Assembly: GCF_000948985.2 (NCBI RefSeq) | Contig: NZ_CP059733.1 | Location: 4,712,001-4,776,000 of the forward strand | Source of the DNA: Thalassomonas viridans | GTDB taxonomy: Bacteria; Pseudomonadota; Gammaproteobacteria; Enterobacterales; Alteromonadaceae | DNA: 64,000 bases | Direction of reading: 5' to 3' | Shown: one piece after another, positions 36,936-45,312 of the stretch | Layout: each line of letters opens with the position of its first letter | Numbering within the stretch: the stretch's first letter is position 1 | Program-made: the position numbers and the translations under genes | The notes under the pieces: generated by a model | The model's input: only the letters and a program-made list of their open reading frames with translations | The model's database searches: none | Told to the model about the DNA's origin: nothing

Positions 36936-37149
36936 GAGCTTGCCCTCCTGCAAAGGTTAACGGCACACTTCTATTGATAAAACAGCTATCGATAAAACAG
37001 CTGGCGCTGGAACAGCCAATAAAACCGTGGAGTGAATTTATACCGGCATTACTGGTATTAGCAAAGCTGTGCCGGCGGCGGGGTAGTATATTTTTTGTTG
37101 CAAAAACTTTAACCGAGTGCAACTCTGGCATATCATTAATTTTAGCCAT
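36928..37149 (-). CDS. Possible 73-aa Cys-containing peptide
   Basis: A small ORF with its own AGAGG ribosome site 8 nt before ATG. The product begins MAKINDMPELHSVKVFATK, has a basic patch ILPRRRHSF, and a Cys cluster GCSSASCFIDSCF near the C-terminus. A direct DNA duplication (GATAAAACAGCT twice, around 36975-37001 on the plus strand) generates the CFID/CFIN repeat. It overlaps the 111-aa gene by 8 bases. It resembles the leader-plus-core layout of a modified peptide, but no modification enzyme is adjacent. It may equally be non-coding. Confidence 0.35.
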   Translation of the reverse strand: MAKINDMPELHSVKVFATKNILPRRRHSFANTSNAGINSLHGFIGCSSASCFIDSCFINRSVPLTFAGGQAHV

Positions 37150-37521
37150 AATCGATACCTCTTACGTATCAGTTTTGGTTAGCTATCTTCGGGTGTTCGA
37201 GCACCTGAGGATAGCGCCTTGTTTACCATTTTTTTACCCTCTTGTTTATCAGGTAATCGGCCGGTAACTGACCGGTGAATCATCTGTGTTTGAAGGGCCT
37301 CCTAAGTGTGGGGTGACTATTAAGGTATAGTATAAGTGGCTGGATATATCAACAGCGTGGAGGGGGTATTTTAAGAAATAATTACTTCTTATTAAGCTGT
37401 TGATAATTAGTTATTTTTATCCTTGTCGGCGGGCGGTTTATCGAATAAAAAGAATGGCGGCTCGGACAGATTCGATAACAGGAAAAAATCACCGGGCCAT
37501 TGAAGCTTTATCTTAAAGACA
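37150..37521. other. Intergenic region with strong hairpin
   Basis: About 370 bases without a gene between the 73-aa ORF and the hppD terminator. It holds a 14-bp hairpin (see separate entry) and an AT-rich stretch at 37360-37440 that probably contains the minus-strand promoter. No other structure is visible. Confidence 0.4.
37182..37215 (-). promoter_or_regulatory. 14-bp stem-loop in the leader of the 73-aa ORF
   Basis: GCTATCTTCGGGTG pairs along its whole length with CACCTGAGGATAGC (two G-U pairs), with a 6-nt loop TTCGAG. On the minus strand it lies 33 bases before the 73-aa ORF. A smaller GATAC...GTATC pairing encloses that ORF's ribosome site. It has no T-run on that strand, so it looks regulatory rather than terminating. 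Confidence 0.5.
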
Positions 37522-37522
37522 T

Positions 37523-37560
37523 AAAAAAATCCGAAGTCCCATTAAGACTTCGGATTTTTA
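37523..37560. terminator. Rho-independent terminator of hppD
   Basis: A perfect 14-bp stem (AAAAATCCGAAGTC and its complement) with a 7-nt loop and flanking A/T runs on both sides. It lies 28 bp after the hppD stop on the minus strand and is likely bidirectional. Confidence 0.9.
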
Positions 37561-37587
37561 TCTACGTAGGGGACCGCACAAACGATT

Positions 37588-38631
37588 TTACAGTACGCCG
37601 CGTTCCATCTGGTTCAGTTCGATAGATTTGAACAGGGCGGTAAAGTTACCTTCACCAAAGCCGCGGTCGTCAACACGCTGGATCATTTCGATAAAGATAG
37701 GACCGAAAATGTTCTTAGTGAAAATCTGCAGCAGGTAGCTGTTTTCTTTCTGGCTGTCTACCAGGATCTGGTGTTCCTGGATACGTTTCTTGTCTTCTTT
37801 CACCCAAGGTACGCGGTCGAAGATATCATCATAATACTCCGGCACTATGTCCAGGGTATCGATAATAGAACGGTCGATCTTATCCAGTGAGCTCACCAGG
37901 TCGTCGGTGATAAACGCCAGGTGCTGTACGCCCGGGCCGTTGTACTCGTCCAGGTACTCATCGATCTGGTTGTTCTTATCGCCTTTACCTTCGTTGATCG
38001 GAATGCAGAAAGTGCCGCAAGGCGACTGCAGTGCATAAGAAACCAGCGCCGTCTGGATACCTTTGATATCAAAGTAGCGCACTTCGGTAAAACCGAAAAC
38101 ATCTTTATAGAAGTTTGCCCAGTGCTCCATAGTGCCCTGGTAAACATTGTTGGTCAGGTGATCAACCGCTTTAAAGCCTTTTTCTTCTACCTCTACCGGG
38201 TTTTCCAGGGCCTCAAAGTCGTCCTCATAAATAGAACCTTTATCGCCGAATTTATCAACGAAATAAATCAGGCTGTCCCCTATGCCGTAAATGGCCGGGT
38301 ATGGCATTTTGTTCGGTGCATCTTGTGCAGATTTGGCGCCGCGTTTGATTGCTTCACTAAAAGCGAATTCGGCATCGTCTACCCGCCAACCCATAGAACA
38401 AATGGCCGGACCGTGGCTCTTGGCAAACTCACGGGAGAAACCCGCCTGCTCGTTGTTTAATAAGAAGTGAATATCATTCTGGTTGAAGTAATCGATATCA
38501 CGCCCTTTAAACTTTTTAGTTTTTGAAAAGCCAAAGCCATAGAAAGCATTTTCCATGAAGTCGCTGTCAGGTGTTGCGTATTCGGTAAATTCAATGCCGC
38601 GTAAATTAAGCGGGTTGTTTACTTCGGTCAT
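37588..38631 (-). CDS. hppD: 4-hydroxyphenylpyruvate dioxygenase
   Basis: A 347-aa Fe(II) dioxygenase that converts 4-hydroxyphenylpyruvate to homogentisate in tyrosine catabolism. Iron ligands are His158 (VDHLTNNV), His237 (VQHLAF) and Glu315 (PIFIEMIQR), and the C-terminal helix with GFGEGNFTALFKSIE is intact. The start at 38631 (MTEVNNPL) is chosen because the longer frame to 38751 adds 40 residues unrelated to the family. No homogentisate dioxygenase gene follows; a terminator does, so it is monocistronic. A TyrR-like box lies 168 bp upstream. If homogentisate is not degraded elsewhere, pyomelanin could form. Confidence 0.96.
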   Translation of the reverse strand: MTEVNNPLNLRGIEFTEYATPDSDFMENAFYGFGFSKTKKFKGRDIDYFNQNDIHFLLNNEQAGFSREFAKSHGPAICSMGWRVDDAEFAFSEAIKRGAKSAQDAPNKMPYPAIYGIGDSLIYFVDKFGDKGSIYEDDFEALENPVEVEEKGFKAVDHLTNNVYQGTMEHWANFYKDVFGFTEVRYFDIKGIQTALVSYALQSPCGTFCIPINEGKGDKNNQIDEYLDEYNGPGVQHLAFITDDLVSSLDKIDRSIIDTLDIVPEYYDDIFDRVPWVKEDKKRIQEHQILVDSQKENSYLLQIFTKNIFGPIFIEMIQRVDDRGFGEGNFTALFKSIELNQMERGVL

Positions 38632-39015
38632 ATTGGTATCTCTCTTCAATGTTATAACTTCATTATTAATCTGAATTCGGCAAAGAAAAAGACCTGCAGG
38701 AAACAGAAAAAAAGCGGGGCTGTAACAGAAAATGTACGCACAAAACGACAAAAACCTGATCTACATCAAGCCAACGCAGATAAGCCCTGCAAGGCAGCCG
38801 TAAAGACAAGTTTACACCGGTATTTTCCTAGTAAAAAATCGCTTTTTACCGGCATTTCCCGGTGGGAAAAACAGGCCGATAAAAGCCCTGTCCGGAGGGG
38901 AAAATCACAATTTAACAGAGAAGAAAGCAGCGGATTAATACAGCAGCAATTAAATTGACGGCAATAACCCCTGCTCTTATTCATCCATGAAGCCGCAGGA
39001 TAAATACTTCCGTGT
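38632..39015. other. hppD upstream region
   Basis: About 380 bases without a supported gene, between hppD and the deaD terminator. It contains the hppD promoter region and a TyrR-like box. A 104-codon frame on the minus strand (38766-39080) crosses the deaD terminator and is not credible. Confidence 0.5.
38799..38816 (-). promoter_or_regulatory. TyrR-like operator upstream of hppD
   Basis: On the minus strand the site reads TGTAAA-CTTGTC-TTTACG, matching the TyrR box consensus TGTAAA-N6-TTTACA in 11 of 12 fixed positions. TyrR-family regulators respond to aromatic amino acids, and control of hppD by them is plausible. Confidence 0.55.
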
Positions 39016-39017
39016 AT

Positions 39018-39045
39018 AAAAAAAGCGCTGAAAAGCGCCTTTTTT
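39018..39045 (-). terminator. Rho-independent terminator of deaD
   Basis: On the minus strand AAAAAAGGCGC pairs with GCGCTTTTTTT around a 6-nt loop (TTTTCA), ending in a T-run, about 40 bp after the deaD stop. Confidence 0.8.
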
Positions 39046-39086
39046 ATTAAACATTTTGTAAGGCCGTCATTCCCGGCCAAACATCT

Positions 39087-40871
39087 TTAGTTTGTGCGTC
39101 TTGGACGATCGGCACGGTCGTTATAACGACGCGGACGTTCGTGCATGGCCGGTGCGTCGGAAACGGAAATCTCCAATGCCTGGCGGCGTACCCGTACCGT
39201 TTTCAGCTGCTGGAAAGCACCGGTAGGAATGCCTTTTGGCAACTGCACATAACTGTGGCGCTCGTGCAGGTTAATGGCGCCTATATAGCTGCTGTCCAGG
39301 GAAATCTCATTGGCAATCGCGCCGACGATATCACCCGGCTTGGCGCCGTGCTCTTTACCTACCTCTAAACGGTAAGTCTGCCAGTCGACGTCGCTACGTA
39401 CCGCTTTAGGCTTACGCGGCGCACGGTTGTCGCGGTAACCGTCACGGCCGCCGCGCATATCGCGGTTGCCGCGGTTATCGCGTCCGTCACGGCGACGGTC
39501 ATTGCGGTCAAAACGGTCGCGGCTTTCACGGCGCGGTTTAGGATCTTCTTTCGGCTGCAGCGGCTGCTTCAGCTGCTTCTGATACAGCAGGGCTGCGGCC
39601 AGATCTACCATGGAAAGCTCTGATTCGTTGGCCATGCTCTCGATGATTTCACGCATGCCCGCCAGATCTTTCTCGCCAACAACCGAAACCAGCTCTTCAC
39701 GGGTACGTTCGATACGGGCTTTACCGATTTCCTGAATGGTCGGCAGCTCATAAGCTTCTATGGTACCTGAAGTTAAACGCTCGTAATGACGCAGAGAGTA
39801 CATTTCACGCGGGCGTACGAATGAAATAGAAATACCGCTGCGGCCAGCACGGCCGGTACGGCCGATACGGTGTACATAAGCTTCGTTATCACCCGGCAGG
39901 TCATAGTTAACTACTAAAGAAATACGCGGAATATCCAGACCACGGGCAACAACGTCGGTGGCTACCATGATAGAAGATTTACCGGATTTAAGCTGTTCTA
40001 CGGTGCGCTCGCGCTGCGCCTGGTTCATATCGCCGTTAAGCGCCACTGCCGGATAACCTAAACGCTCCAGCTTTTCGGCTACTTCTACGGTATCGTTACG
40101 GGTGCGCACAAAAATAATCATGGCATCGTAGTCTACGGTTTCGGCGATACGCTCTAATGCGGTCATTTTGTTGATGCCGCTTACTTTCCAGGCGTATTGC
40201 TTGATATTGGCCTTAGCTTTTTTCACCGCGGCAATTTTGACATGCTCAGGCTCTTTTAAGAAACGGTTCGCCACCTTACGGATTTGCGGCGGCATAGTAG
40301 CCGAGAACAGGGCCATCTGGGTTTGTTCCGGCAAGTGCTCAAGGATCCACTCGATGTCTTCCAAAAAGCCCATGTTAAGCATTTCATCGGCTTCATCCAG
40401 CACACAGAAAGAAAGGTTGTCCAGCTTCAGGCTCTTACGACGTAAGTGGTCCATTAAACGGCCCGGCGTACCTACAACAACCTGGGCGCCACGCTCAAGT
40501 TGCTGGAATTGTGGACCGTAAGACTGGCCGCCGTATAAAGTTGCTACGCGCAGACCGCGCATGTTTTTGGCAAAGGCTTCAACATTCTCTGCCACCTGCA
40601 TCGCCAGTTCGCGTGTCGGCGCCAACACCATTAACTGAGGCTTTTTGATGGAAACATCAATTTTTGCCAGTGCCGGCAAGCCGAAAGCAGCAGTTTTACC
40701 GGTACCGGTTTGCGCTTCACCTAAAACATCTCTGCCTTCAAGTAATGGCGGAATGGTTTGCGCCTGAATAGCGGTTGCAGAGGAAAAACCAATCTCGGTA
40801 AGGGCAGATAATAAAGTTTCAGGCAAGCCTAAAGATTCAAAGCCGACAACGGCATTGTTGGTATCAGTCAT
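39087..40871 (-). CDS. deaD: Cold-shock DEAD-box RNA helicase DeaD/CsdA
   Basis: A 594-aa ATP-dependent RNA helicase acting on ribosome assembly and structured mRNAs, usually at low temperature. The Q motif lies near residue 30, Walker A AQTGTGKT, the DEAD box in VLDEADEML, SAT, and motif VI HRIGRTGRAG. After the two RecA domains come an Arg/Asp/Gly-rich linker (about residues 450-500), a DbpA-type RNA-binding domain (PGDIVGAIANEISLDSSYIG) and a basic tail ending RPRRTN. A long structured leader precedes it, typical of cold-regulated csdA. Confidence 0.95.
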   Translation of the reverse strand: MTDTNNAVVGFESLGLPETLLSALTEIGFSSATAIQAQTIPPLLEGRDVLGEAQTGTGKTAAFGLPALAKIDVSIKKPQLMVLAPTRELAMQVAENVEAFAKNMRGLRVATLYGGQSYGPQFQQLERGAQVVVGTPGRLMDHLRRKSLKLDNLSFCVLDEADEMLNMGFLEDIEWILEHLPEQTQMALFSATMPPQIRKVANRFLKEPEHVKIAAVKKAKANIKQYAWKVSGINKMTALERIAETVDYDAMIIFVRTRNDTVEVAEKLERLGYPAVALNGDMNQAQRERTVEQLKSGKSSIMVATDVVARGLDIPRISLVVNYDLPGDNEAYVHRIGRTGRAGRSGISISFVRPREMYSLRHYERLTSGTIEAYELPTIQEIGKARIERTREELVSVVGEKDLAGMREIIESMANESELSMVDLAAALLYQKQLKQPLQPKEDPKPRRESRDRFDRNDRRRDGRDNRGNRDMRGGRDGYRDNRAPRKPKAVRSDVDWQTYRLEVGKEHGAKPGDIVGAIANEISLDSSYIGAINLHERHSYVQLPKGIPTGAFQQLKTVRVRRQALEISVSDAPAMHERPRRYNDRADRPRRTN

Positions 40872-41057
40872 AAATTTTGTCTTCTCAATAGCAGGTAAAG
40901 CCTGCGTACAATTACGAGGAAAACCACCAGGAAGACTTAAGGCACAGTCGATATGCTAATCAAGGAGAAATTAGCTTGGCAAGTCTATTGGGCGGAAATA
41001 ACCCCACTCATTTCTAACGCTGGGAATAAGGATGTTACAAGGCACCCTATAAGCGAG
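40872..41057 (-). ncRNA. Structured 5' leader of deaD
   Basis: About 185 bases of untranslated leader between the predicted start of transcription and the deaD ATG. Hairpins visible on the minus strand are GCTAAT...ATTAGC and GCAGG-CTTTA-CCTGC close to the start codon. A possible 8-codon ORF (MSGVISAQ) occurs in the middle. Long leaders of this kind govern cold induction of csdA in enterobacteria; that function is inferred here. Confidence 0.55.
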
Positions 41058-41063
41058 GCGCGT

Positions 41064-41091
41064 ATTATACAGATGTAAAGCGCGGACACAA
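41064..41091 (-). promoter_or_regulatory. Sigma-70 promoter of deaD
   Basis: On the minus strand: -35 TTGTGT (41086-41091), 16-bp spacer, -10 TATAAT (41064-41069), followed by a GC-rich discriminator (ACGCGCC). Confidence 0.65.
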
Positions 41092-41286
41092 GCGATATTT
41101 AACCTGTAAAGGACAAAAGCCGCATAAAACCCCGGTTCAGATAGAAATATATGATGATTCCCACCCGGCCCCTGCGTTTTCATTTCATCTTTTTACCTAC
41201 TCGTTACATACTCTGGCCCGGAATAAAACAAGCCGGTTAATGTGTAATCCGAACCTGGGTTACATGGCGCTGAAGCTGTCCCCGGA

Positions 41287-43038
41287 TCAACCATTAAAAA
41301 TTTTATCTTTAAATAACCCTTTAAGCTTATCTTTGCCTTTTGGTGAGCTTAGCCGGGTACCGAGCATCTCTTGAATTTTTTCCAAACTGCTGTCCCCCAG
41401 CTGCGACCAGCCGAGCCATTGGCTGATATTCGCCTGGCCATCGGCTAAGGGGCCCTGGCTGCGTGCCGTCAGCTTTTGTTTCAGCTCCTTAAGCTTAGCT
41501 TGCCGCTCTGGCCCCAGATTCGCCAGCACGGCATTGGCAATCTGCTTATCCAAATCAGAGCTAGAGTGTAATTTTGGTTCTTGAAAAGAGCCGCTGACCC
41601 TAGTGTTAATACTTAGCCGGGTTAACTGATTCAAAGTGCCGGCGACAGTGTTTGTTAAGCTATCACCGCCCCGGGCCGCCACCACCAATTCGTTAAGATT
41701 TATATCCGCACTGCCGCTGATCTGGTTTTCATTGATACTAATTGCTCCGCTCGAACTCAGTAAACCTTGTTTTATGGCGCCAGTAAGCTTTTCCTCTTCA
41801 ACTAAAGCGAGTCCGTTTAGCATCACCCCTTGTAAGTCCCAGTTTTGGCTGGCTTTGACCTGGTTTTCCGTTAACCAGAAGTCACCTTCAAGCTGCAGTG
41901 ACTGCCAGAGTTTGCTGCTTGCTGCCGATACGGTAAACCGGGTCGGCTGAACAATTTTATCATGCTGATGGGTGATATTTTGCCAGTGACTGTCAATAAC
42001 CTCATCTTGCCAGCTCAATGAGATATTCGCTGTTTTGATCAAAAAATCAGGCAAGGAACTGCTATCGCTAAATGCGATCTTCTTTCCCTGGTTGAAAGCC
42101 GTCTTTTTTTGTTCTTGCCGGGGCTTATTCAGCATAGGGGCAAGTACCTGATAGGTGCTAAGCAGGTAATCGCTCCACTTAGCCACCCGCTCACCGAAAA
42201 CCAAGCCGGTGATATTTTTAATAGCGGTGGCGTCTCCCGAAACCAATGCCTGAAGCTGCTCATAATCCTGCTCCGGTGCCTTTCTTAGCTGCGTCAATTT
42301 AACGGTGAGTTCCTTTTGCGCCAGAGAAACCTTGCTTTTAAAAGCCGTCAGTTTTCCTTTGTCCTGTTTCAATTCCCGGTGAAGTTGATCAAATTCTTTT
42401 TTTGCCGAGGCAAACTGTATCGGATCTTTATAATCTGTTGCCGTTATTTGCTTAATCCGGTTTTGGTAATCCAGAATTTTTTCCCGGTTTGGTAATTGCT
42501 GATATTGCCGGGTTAATTCATCATTGTGCCTGGTATAAGCCAACCTGACTTCATTAGCAGCCTGTGTGGTTTTAAGGGGAGTCTTTGCCAGCATGTTGTC
42601 AATGTCGGGCAATTCGGGGGATTCAGGCATTAATTGAGACAAGGAGTCTGCGCTAAATATTACCGGGGGACGGTAAACTTCCCCCGGCGACTTCCTTGGC
42701 TGGTTAAATTGCAAACCGTTAACTGTCAATGTCTCTATGATGACTTTACGCCGCATTAACGGCGCCAAATCAATTTGCGCCTGAACCTGTTCGGCCTGTA
42801 CCTGATTGAACTCAGGCTGTTTGGCATCTGTAATTTGTACTTGCTTTAGGCTAATAGCAAGAGGTGAAAATGTATGGCTGACGCCGGTAATATTGACTTC
42901 GGCCCCGGTGGTTTGCTCCAGGCCCTGTATAACGGCAAGCTTTATCCAGAGATCGAGAAAGATCAGGACAATGGCAGTCAGTCCCCCCGTGAAGACAAAA
43001 AATGCGATCAGGCCCGGCCAGCGGATAAACGACGCCAT
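41287..43038 (-). CDS. TIGR03545 family protein
   Basis: A 583-aa membrane-anchored protein of the TIGR03545 family. One N-terminal TM (LIAFFVFTGGLTAIVLIFLDLW) precedes an AsmA-like periplasmic region (VNITGVSHTFSPLAISLKQVQITD, VIIETLTVNGLQFNQPR), a long charged coiled-coil stretch at about residues 170-270, and a C-terminal beta-rich segment. AsmA-like proteins are implicated in lipid transfer between membranes; that role is not shown for this family. It follows the TIGR03546 gene by 3 bp; the two families are known to occur as a pair. Confidence 0.88.
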   Translation of the reverse strand: MASFIRWPGLIAFFVFTGGLTAIVLIFLDLWIKLAVIQGLEQTTGAEVNITGVSHTFSPLAISLKQVQITDAKQPEFNQVQAEQVQAQIDLAPLMRRKVIIETLTVNGLQFNQPRKSPGEVYRPPVIFSADSLSQLMPESPELPDIDNMLAKTPLKTTQAANEVRLAYTRHNDELTRQYQQLPNREKILDYQNRIKQITATDYKDPIQFASAKKEFDQLHRELKQDKGKLTAFKSKVSLAQKELTVKLTQLRKAPEQDYEQLQALVSGDATAIKNITGLVFGERVAKWSDYLLSTYQVLAPMLNKPRQEQKKTAFNQGKKIAFSDSSSLPDFLIKTANISLSWQDEVIDSHWQNITHQHDKIVQPTRFTVSAASSKLWQSLQLEGDFWLTENQVKASQNWDLQGVMLNGLALVEEEKLTGAIKQGLLSSSGAISINENQISGSADINLNELVVAARGGDSLTNTVAGTLNQLTRLSINTRVSGSFQEPKLHSSSDLDKQIANAVLANLGPERQAKLKELKQKLTARSQGPLADGQANISQWLGWSQLGDSSLEKIQEMLGTRLSSPKGKDKLKGLFKDKIFNG

Positions 43039-43041
43039 AAC

Positions 43042-43545
43042 CTAACCCCTTACCCCCTGATATAAGCGATAAAACCTGCTCCCCTTAAGAAGCTGTATAA
43101 TCTTAAACTTTTCGATACTGTCCATGACTTTTTCACGGTACTGAATGATGAGTATTTTACTGAAAATAAGCACACCCGGGGCAAGCACTAAAGCGGTAGC
43201 CAGGCTTCCCAAAGTCAGGGTGTGGAAAAACCGGCTTAGCTGCCCGAAAGCCGTGTTGTAAAGCCAGGTCCAGGGAACTTTCATTGCATCCAGGGTTAAT
43301 AGCATTTCTCCGAGCATGGCCATTAACGGAGAAAGAAAAAAACCGAGACCGGAAAACAGGGGAACAGCGAGTAAAAAGGTGCTCAGATTAATCCTAAAGA
43401 AGAGCACAATAAAAAGGATCAGCAGATTATGCAGGCTTAACAAAGGGGTAAGACCAAAGATCATGCCAAACATAATGCCTAAGGCCAGTTGCCAGGGACT
43501 GGCGTCTGAACTAAGCGCCTTTAATAACTTCGCTAAAATGAGCAC
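43042..43545 (-). CDS. TIGR03546 family membrane protein
   Basis: A 167-aa integral membrane protein of the TIGR03546 family, related to DUF2062. It has three to four TMs: WQLALGIMFGMIFGLTPLL, LLILFIVLFFRINLSTFLLAV, GLGFFLSPLMAMLGEML and LATALVLAPGVLIFSKIL. The function is unknown; it is the first gene of a two-gene unit with the TIGR03545 protein. It may help to position the AsmA-like partner in the inner membrane, which is inference. Confidence 0.88.
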   Translation of the reverse strand: MLILAKLLKALSSDASPWQLALGIMFGMIFGLTPLLSLHNLLILFIVLFFRINLSTFLLAVPLFSGLGFFLSPLMAMLGEMLLTLDAMKVPWTWLYNTAFGQLSRFFHTLTLGSLATALVLAPGVLIFSKILIIQYREKVMDSIEKFKIIQLLKGSRFYRLYQGVRG

Positions 43546-43707
43546 TTTGCTTCCTTTTGGTTCACCATTTATAAAGTGTATTGCGAATATTTATACTTAC
43601 CAATTTATTACCGGCTGCTTCATTAAGACTTGAAATACGGTCTGACAAGTCATGTATTCACGCCCCAAGAAGTAAGGAATAATACAGACAAATATTGCTG
43701 GTTTTAG

Positions 43708-45312
43708 CTAAGGCGCCTGATGCAATACCATCTGGAGTCCGCCGGCCTCACCCAAGCGGTTAAGCACCTGCATCAGCACATCAGGGTATAGGCCAAACAC
43801 CAGGCCGGCAAAAACAAACCCGGTTACCAGCAGCCGTGAGCCGGGTAGATAGCCCGGTGCTTGTTCCTGCGACCGGCCCAGTCCGGAAACAGGCCCGGAA
43901 GTTGGCCCGGAAGTTGGCGTAGCAAACAAGCTGAAAATAATCCGCAGATAATAGAACAGGCCTATGCCGCTCCCCACCACCAGCGCCAGAATCAACCACC
44001 ACAGCCCCGCCTGGCTGGCAAAGGTCAACAGATAAAACTTGGCGATAAAGCCCATGGACAAGGGAATGCCTGCCAGACTCAATATGCCGAGGATCGCCAA
44101 AAACGCCATCAGCGGCTTCTGCCAGAACAGGCCCTGCCAGCTATAAACGCTAGCTTCATCCGCCTCCTGCTTCTGGCCCTGTTCCTGGGCAGCATTTTCC
44201 GTGGTGTAAATCATCACCATAAAGATCGACAGGGACGCCAGCACATAAGCCGACAGGTAAAAGAGCGCACTTTGCCAGGCAAAATGAATGTCCTGTACCG
44301 CGGTGATCAGTAACACTATCAGCAGATACCCCATATGGGCGATAGAGGAATACCCAAGCAAACGTTTCAGGTTATCCTGCTTTAACGCCAGCACATTGCC
44401 GAATACCATAGACAAGATCGCCACCAGGGCCACCAGCTGCATTACGCTCGTCTGCTGGAAATAGGCCTGACTGAACAGGCATTTCATCAAAACGGTAAAC
44501 ATGGCCACCTTAGAAGCGGTCGCCATCAACATGGTCACCGGGGTCGGCGCCCCCTGATAGACATCCGGGGTCCAGAAATGAAACGGCACCAGCGACAGCT
44601 TAAAGGCCATGCCGGCAAAAAACAGCAACATGCCCAGGCCGTGGAACATACCGGTTAACTGCCCGCTGACCTGGCCGGTGGCATTGACCAGGGAAAAATG
44701 CAAACTGCCGGTCTGGCTGTAGATAAAGGCGATGCCGAGCAGCATAAAACTCGACGCGGTGGCGCTTAAAATCAGGTATTTAAAAGGAGTTTCCACCGCA
44801 TACCTGCCGTCGCGGATAAAGCCCACCAATCCCACCAAAGACAGGCTGAGCAGTTCAAACCCCAAGAACAAAGCGGCAAAATGATCACTGACCGCCAGGA
44901 TACCGCCCCCCAGGATCACCAGCTGCAACAATAAATAATATTCGTCGTGGGCCTCTGTATTCCGCAGCAGGAGCCGCCCGCTCAGCAAAGCCACCATCAA
45001 ACCGGAAAAACACACCAGCATAAAAGCAAACACGCCGTAACCGTCCACTTTCAACAGGCCGGTAACCTGGACATCGCCGTTAAACAGCAGCGGCACAGAG
45101 GCTATCAGGGCAACGAGAAAAATCGCCAGGGTCAGGGCCTGCATCAAACGGCGCGAACGCTTCCAGGCGATCAGCAATAACGACAGCACTATGCCAAAAG
45201 CTATGATAAGCTGCGGCGATATCGCCAGCAACATGGCGTTGGTAAACAAAGGGCCGCCGGTCACTTCAAGGGGCATATTAACGGGCAAATTAACGGGCAT
45301 TTCAACGGGCAT
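43708..45312 (-). CDS. nuoN: NADH-quinone oxidoreductase subunit N
   Basis: A 534-aa antiporter-like membrane subunit of complex I and the last gene of the nuo operon. The proton-channel motifs are present: the TM5 Glu in LFLGFELLSLSLVGLVGF and TM7/8 Lys residues in FKLSLVPFHFWTPDVYQGAPTP. It overlaps nuoM by 11 bp, and the start at 45312 is supported by AGGAGTGAAC. The N-terminus begins with a 12-bp DNA repeat that gives MPVEMPVNLPVNMP, and a second 12-bp repeat occurs in a cytoplasmic loop (PTSGPTSGPVSG). Confidence 0.95.
   Translation of the reverse strand: MPVEMPVNLPVNMPLEVTGGPLFTNAMLLAISPQLIIAFGIVLSLLLIAWKRSRRLMQALTLAIFLVALIASVPLLFNGDVQVTGLLKVDGYGVFAFMLVCFSGLMVALLSGRLLLRNTEAHDEYYLLLQLVILGGGILAVSDHFAALFLGFELLSLSLVGLVGFIRDGRYAVETPFKYLILSATASSFMLLGIAFIYSQTGSLHFSLVNATGQVSGQLTGMFHGLGMLLFFAGMAFKLSLVPFHFWTPDVYQGAPTPVTMLMATASKVAMFTVLMKCLFSQAYFQQTSVMQLVALVAILSMVFGNVLALKQDNLKRLLGYSSIAHMGYLLIVLLITAVQDIHFAWQSALFYLSAYVLASLSIFMVMIYTTENAAQEQGQKQEADEASVYSWQGLFWQKPLMAFLAILGILSLAGIPLSMGFIAKFYLLTFASQAGLWWLILALVVGSGIGLFYYLRIIFSLFATPTSGPTSGPVSGLGRSQEQAPGYLPGSRLLVTGFVFAGLVFGLYPDVLMQVLNRLGEAGGLQMVLHQAP
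45271..45312 (-). repeat. 12-bp tandem repeats at the nuoN start
   Basis: Three and a half copies of a 12-bp unit (plus-strand GGGCATATTAAC, GGGCAAATTAAC, GGGCATTTCAAC, GGGCAT). They supply several in-frame ATG codons for nuoN and overlap the end of nuoM. Confidence 0.75.

Noticed and set aside
36974-37267. 97-codon plus-strand frame
   Set aside because: It covers the strong hairpin and is antisense to the 73-aa ORF; there is no convincing ribosome site.
38766-39080. 104-codon minus-strand frame between hppD and deaD
   Set aside because: It contains the deaD terminator and the TyrR-like box and has no ribosome site, so it is intergenic sequence.
40971-41183. 70-codon minus-strand frame at the deaD promoter
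   Set aside because: It spans the -35 and -10 elements and half of the leader; coding and promoter roles there would conflict, and no ribosome site is seen.
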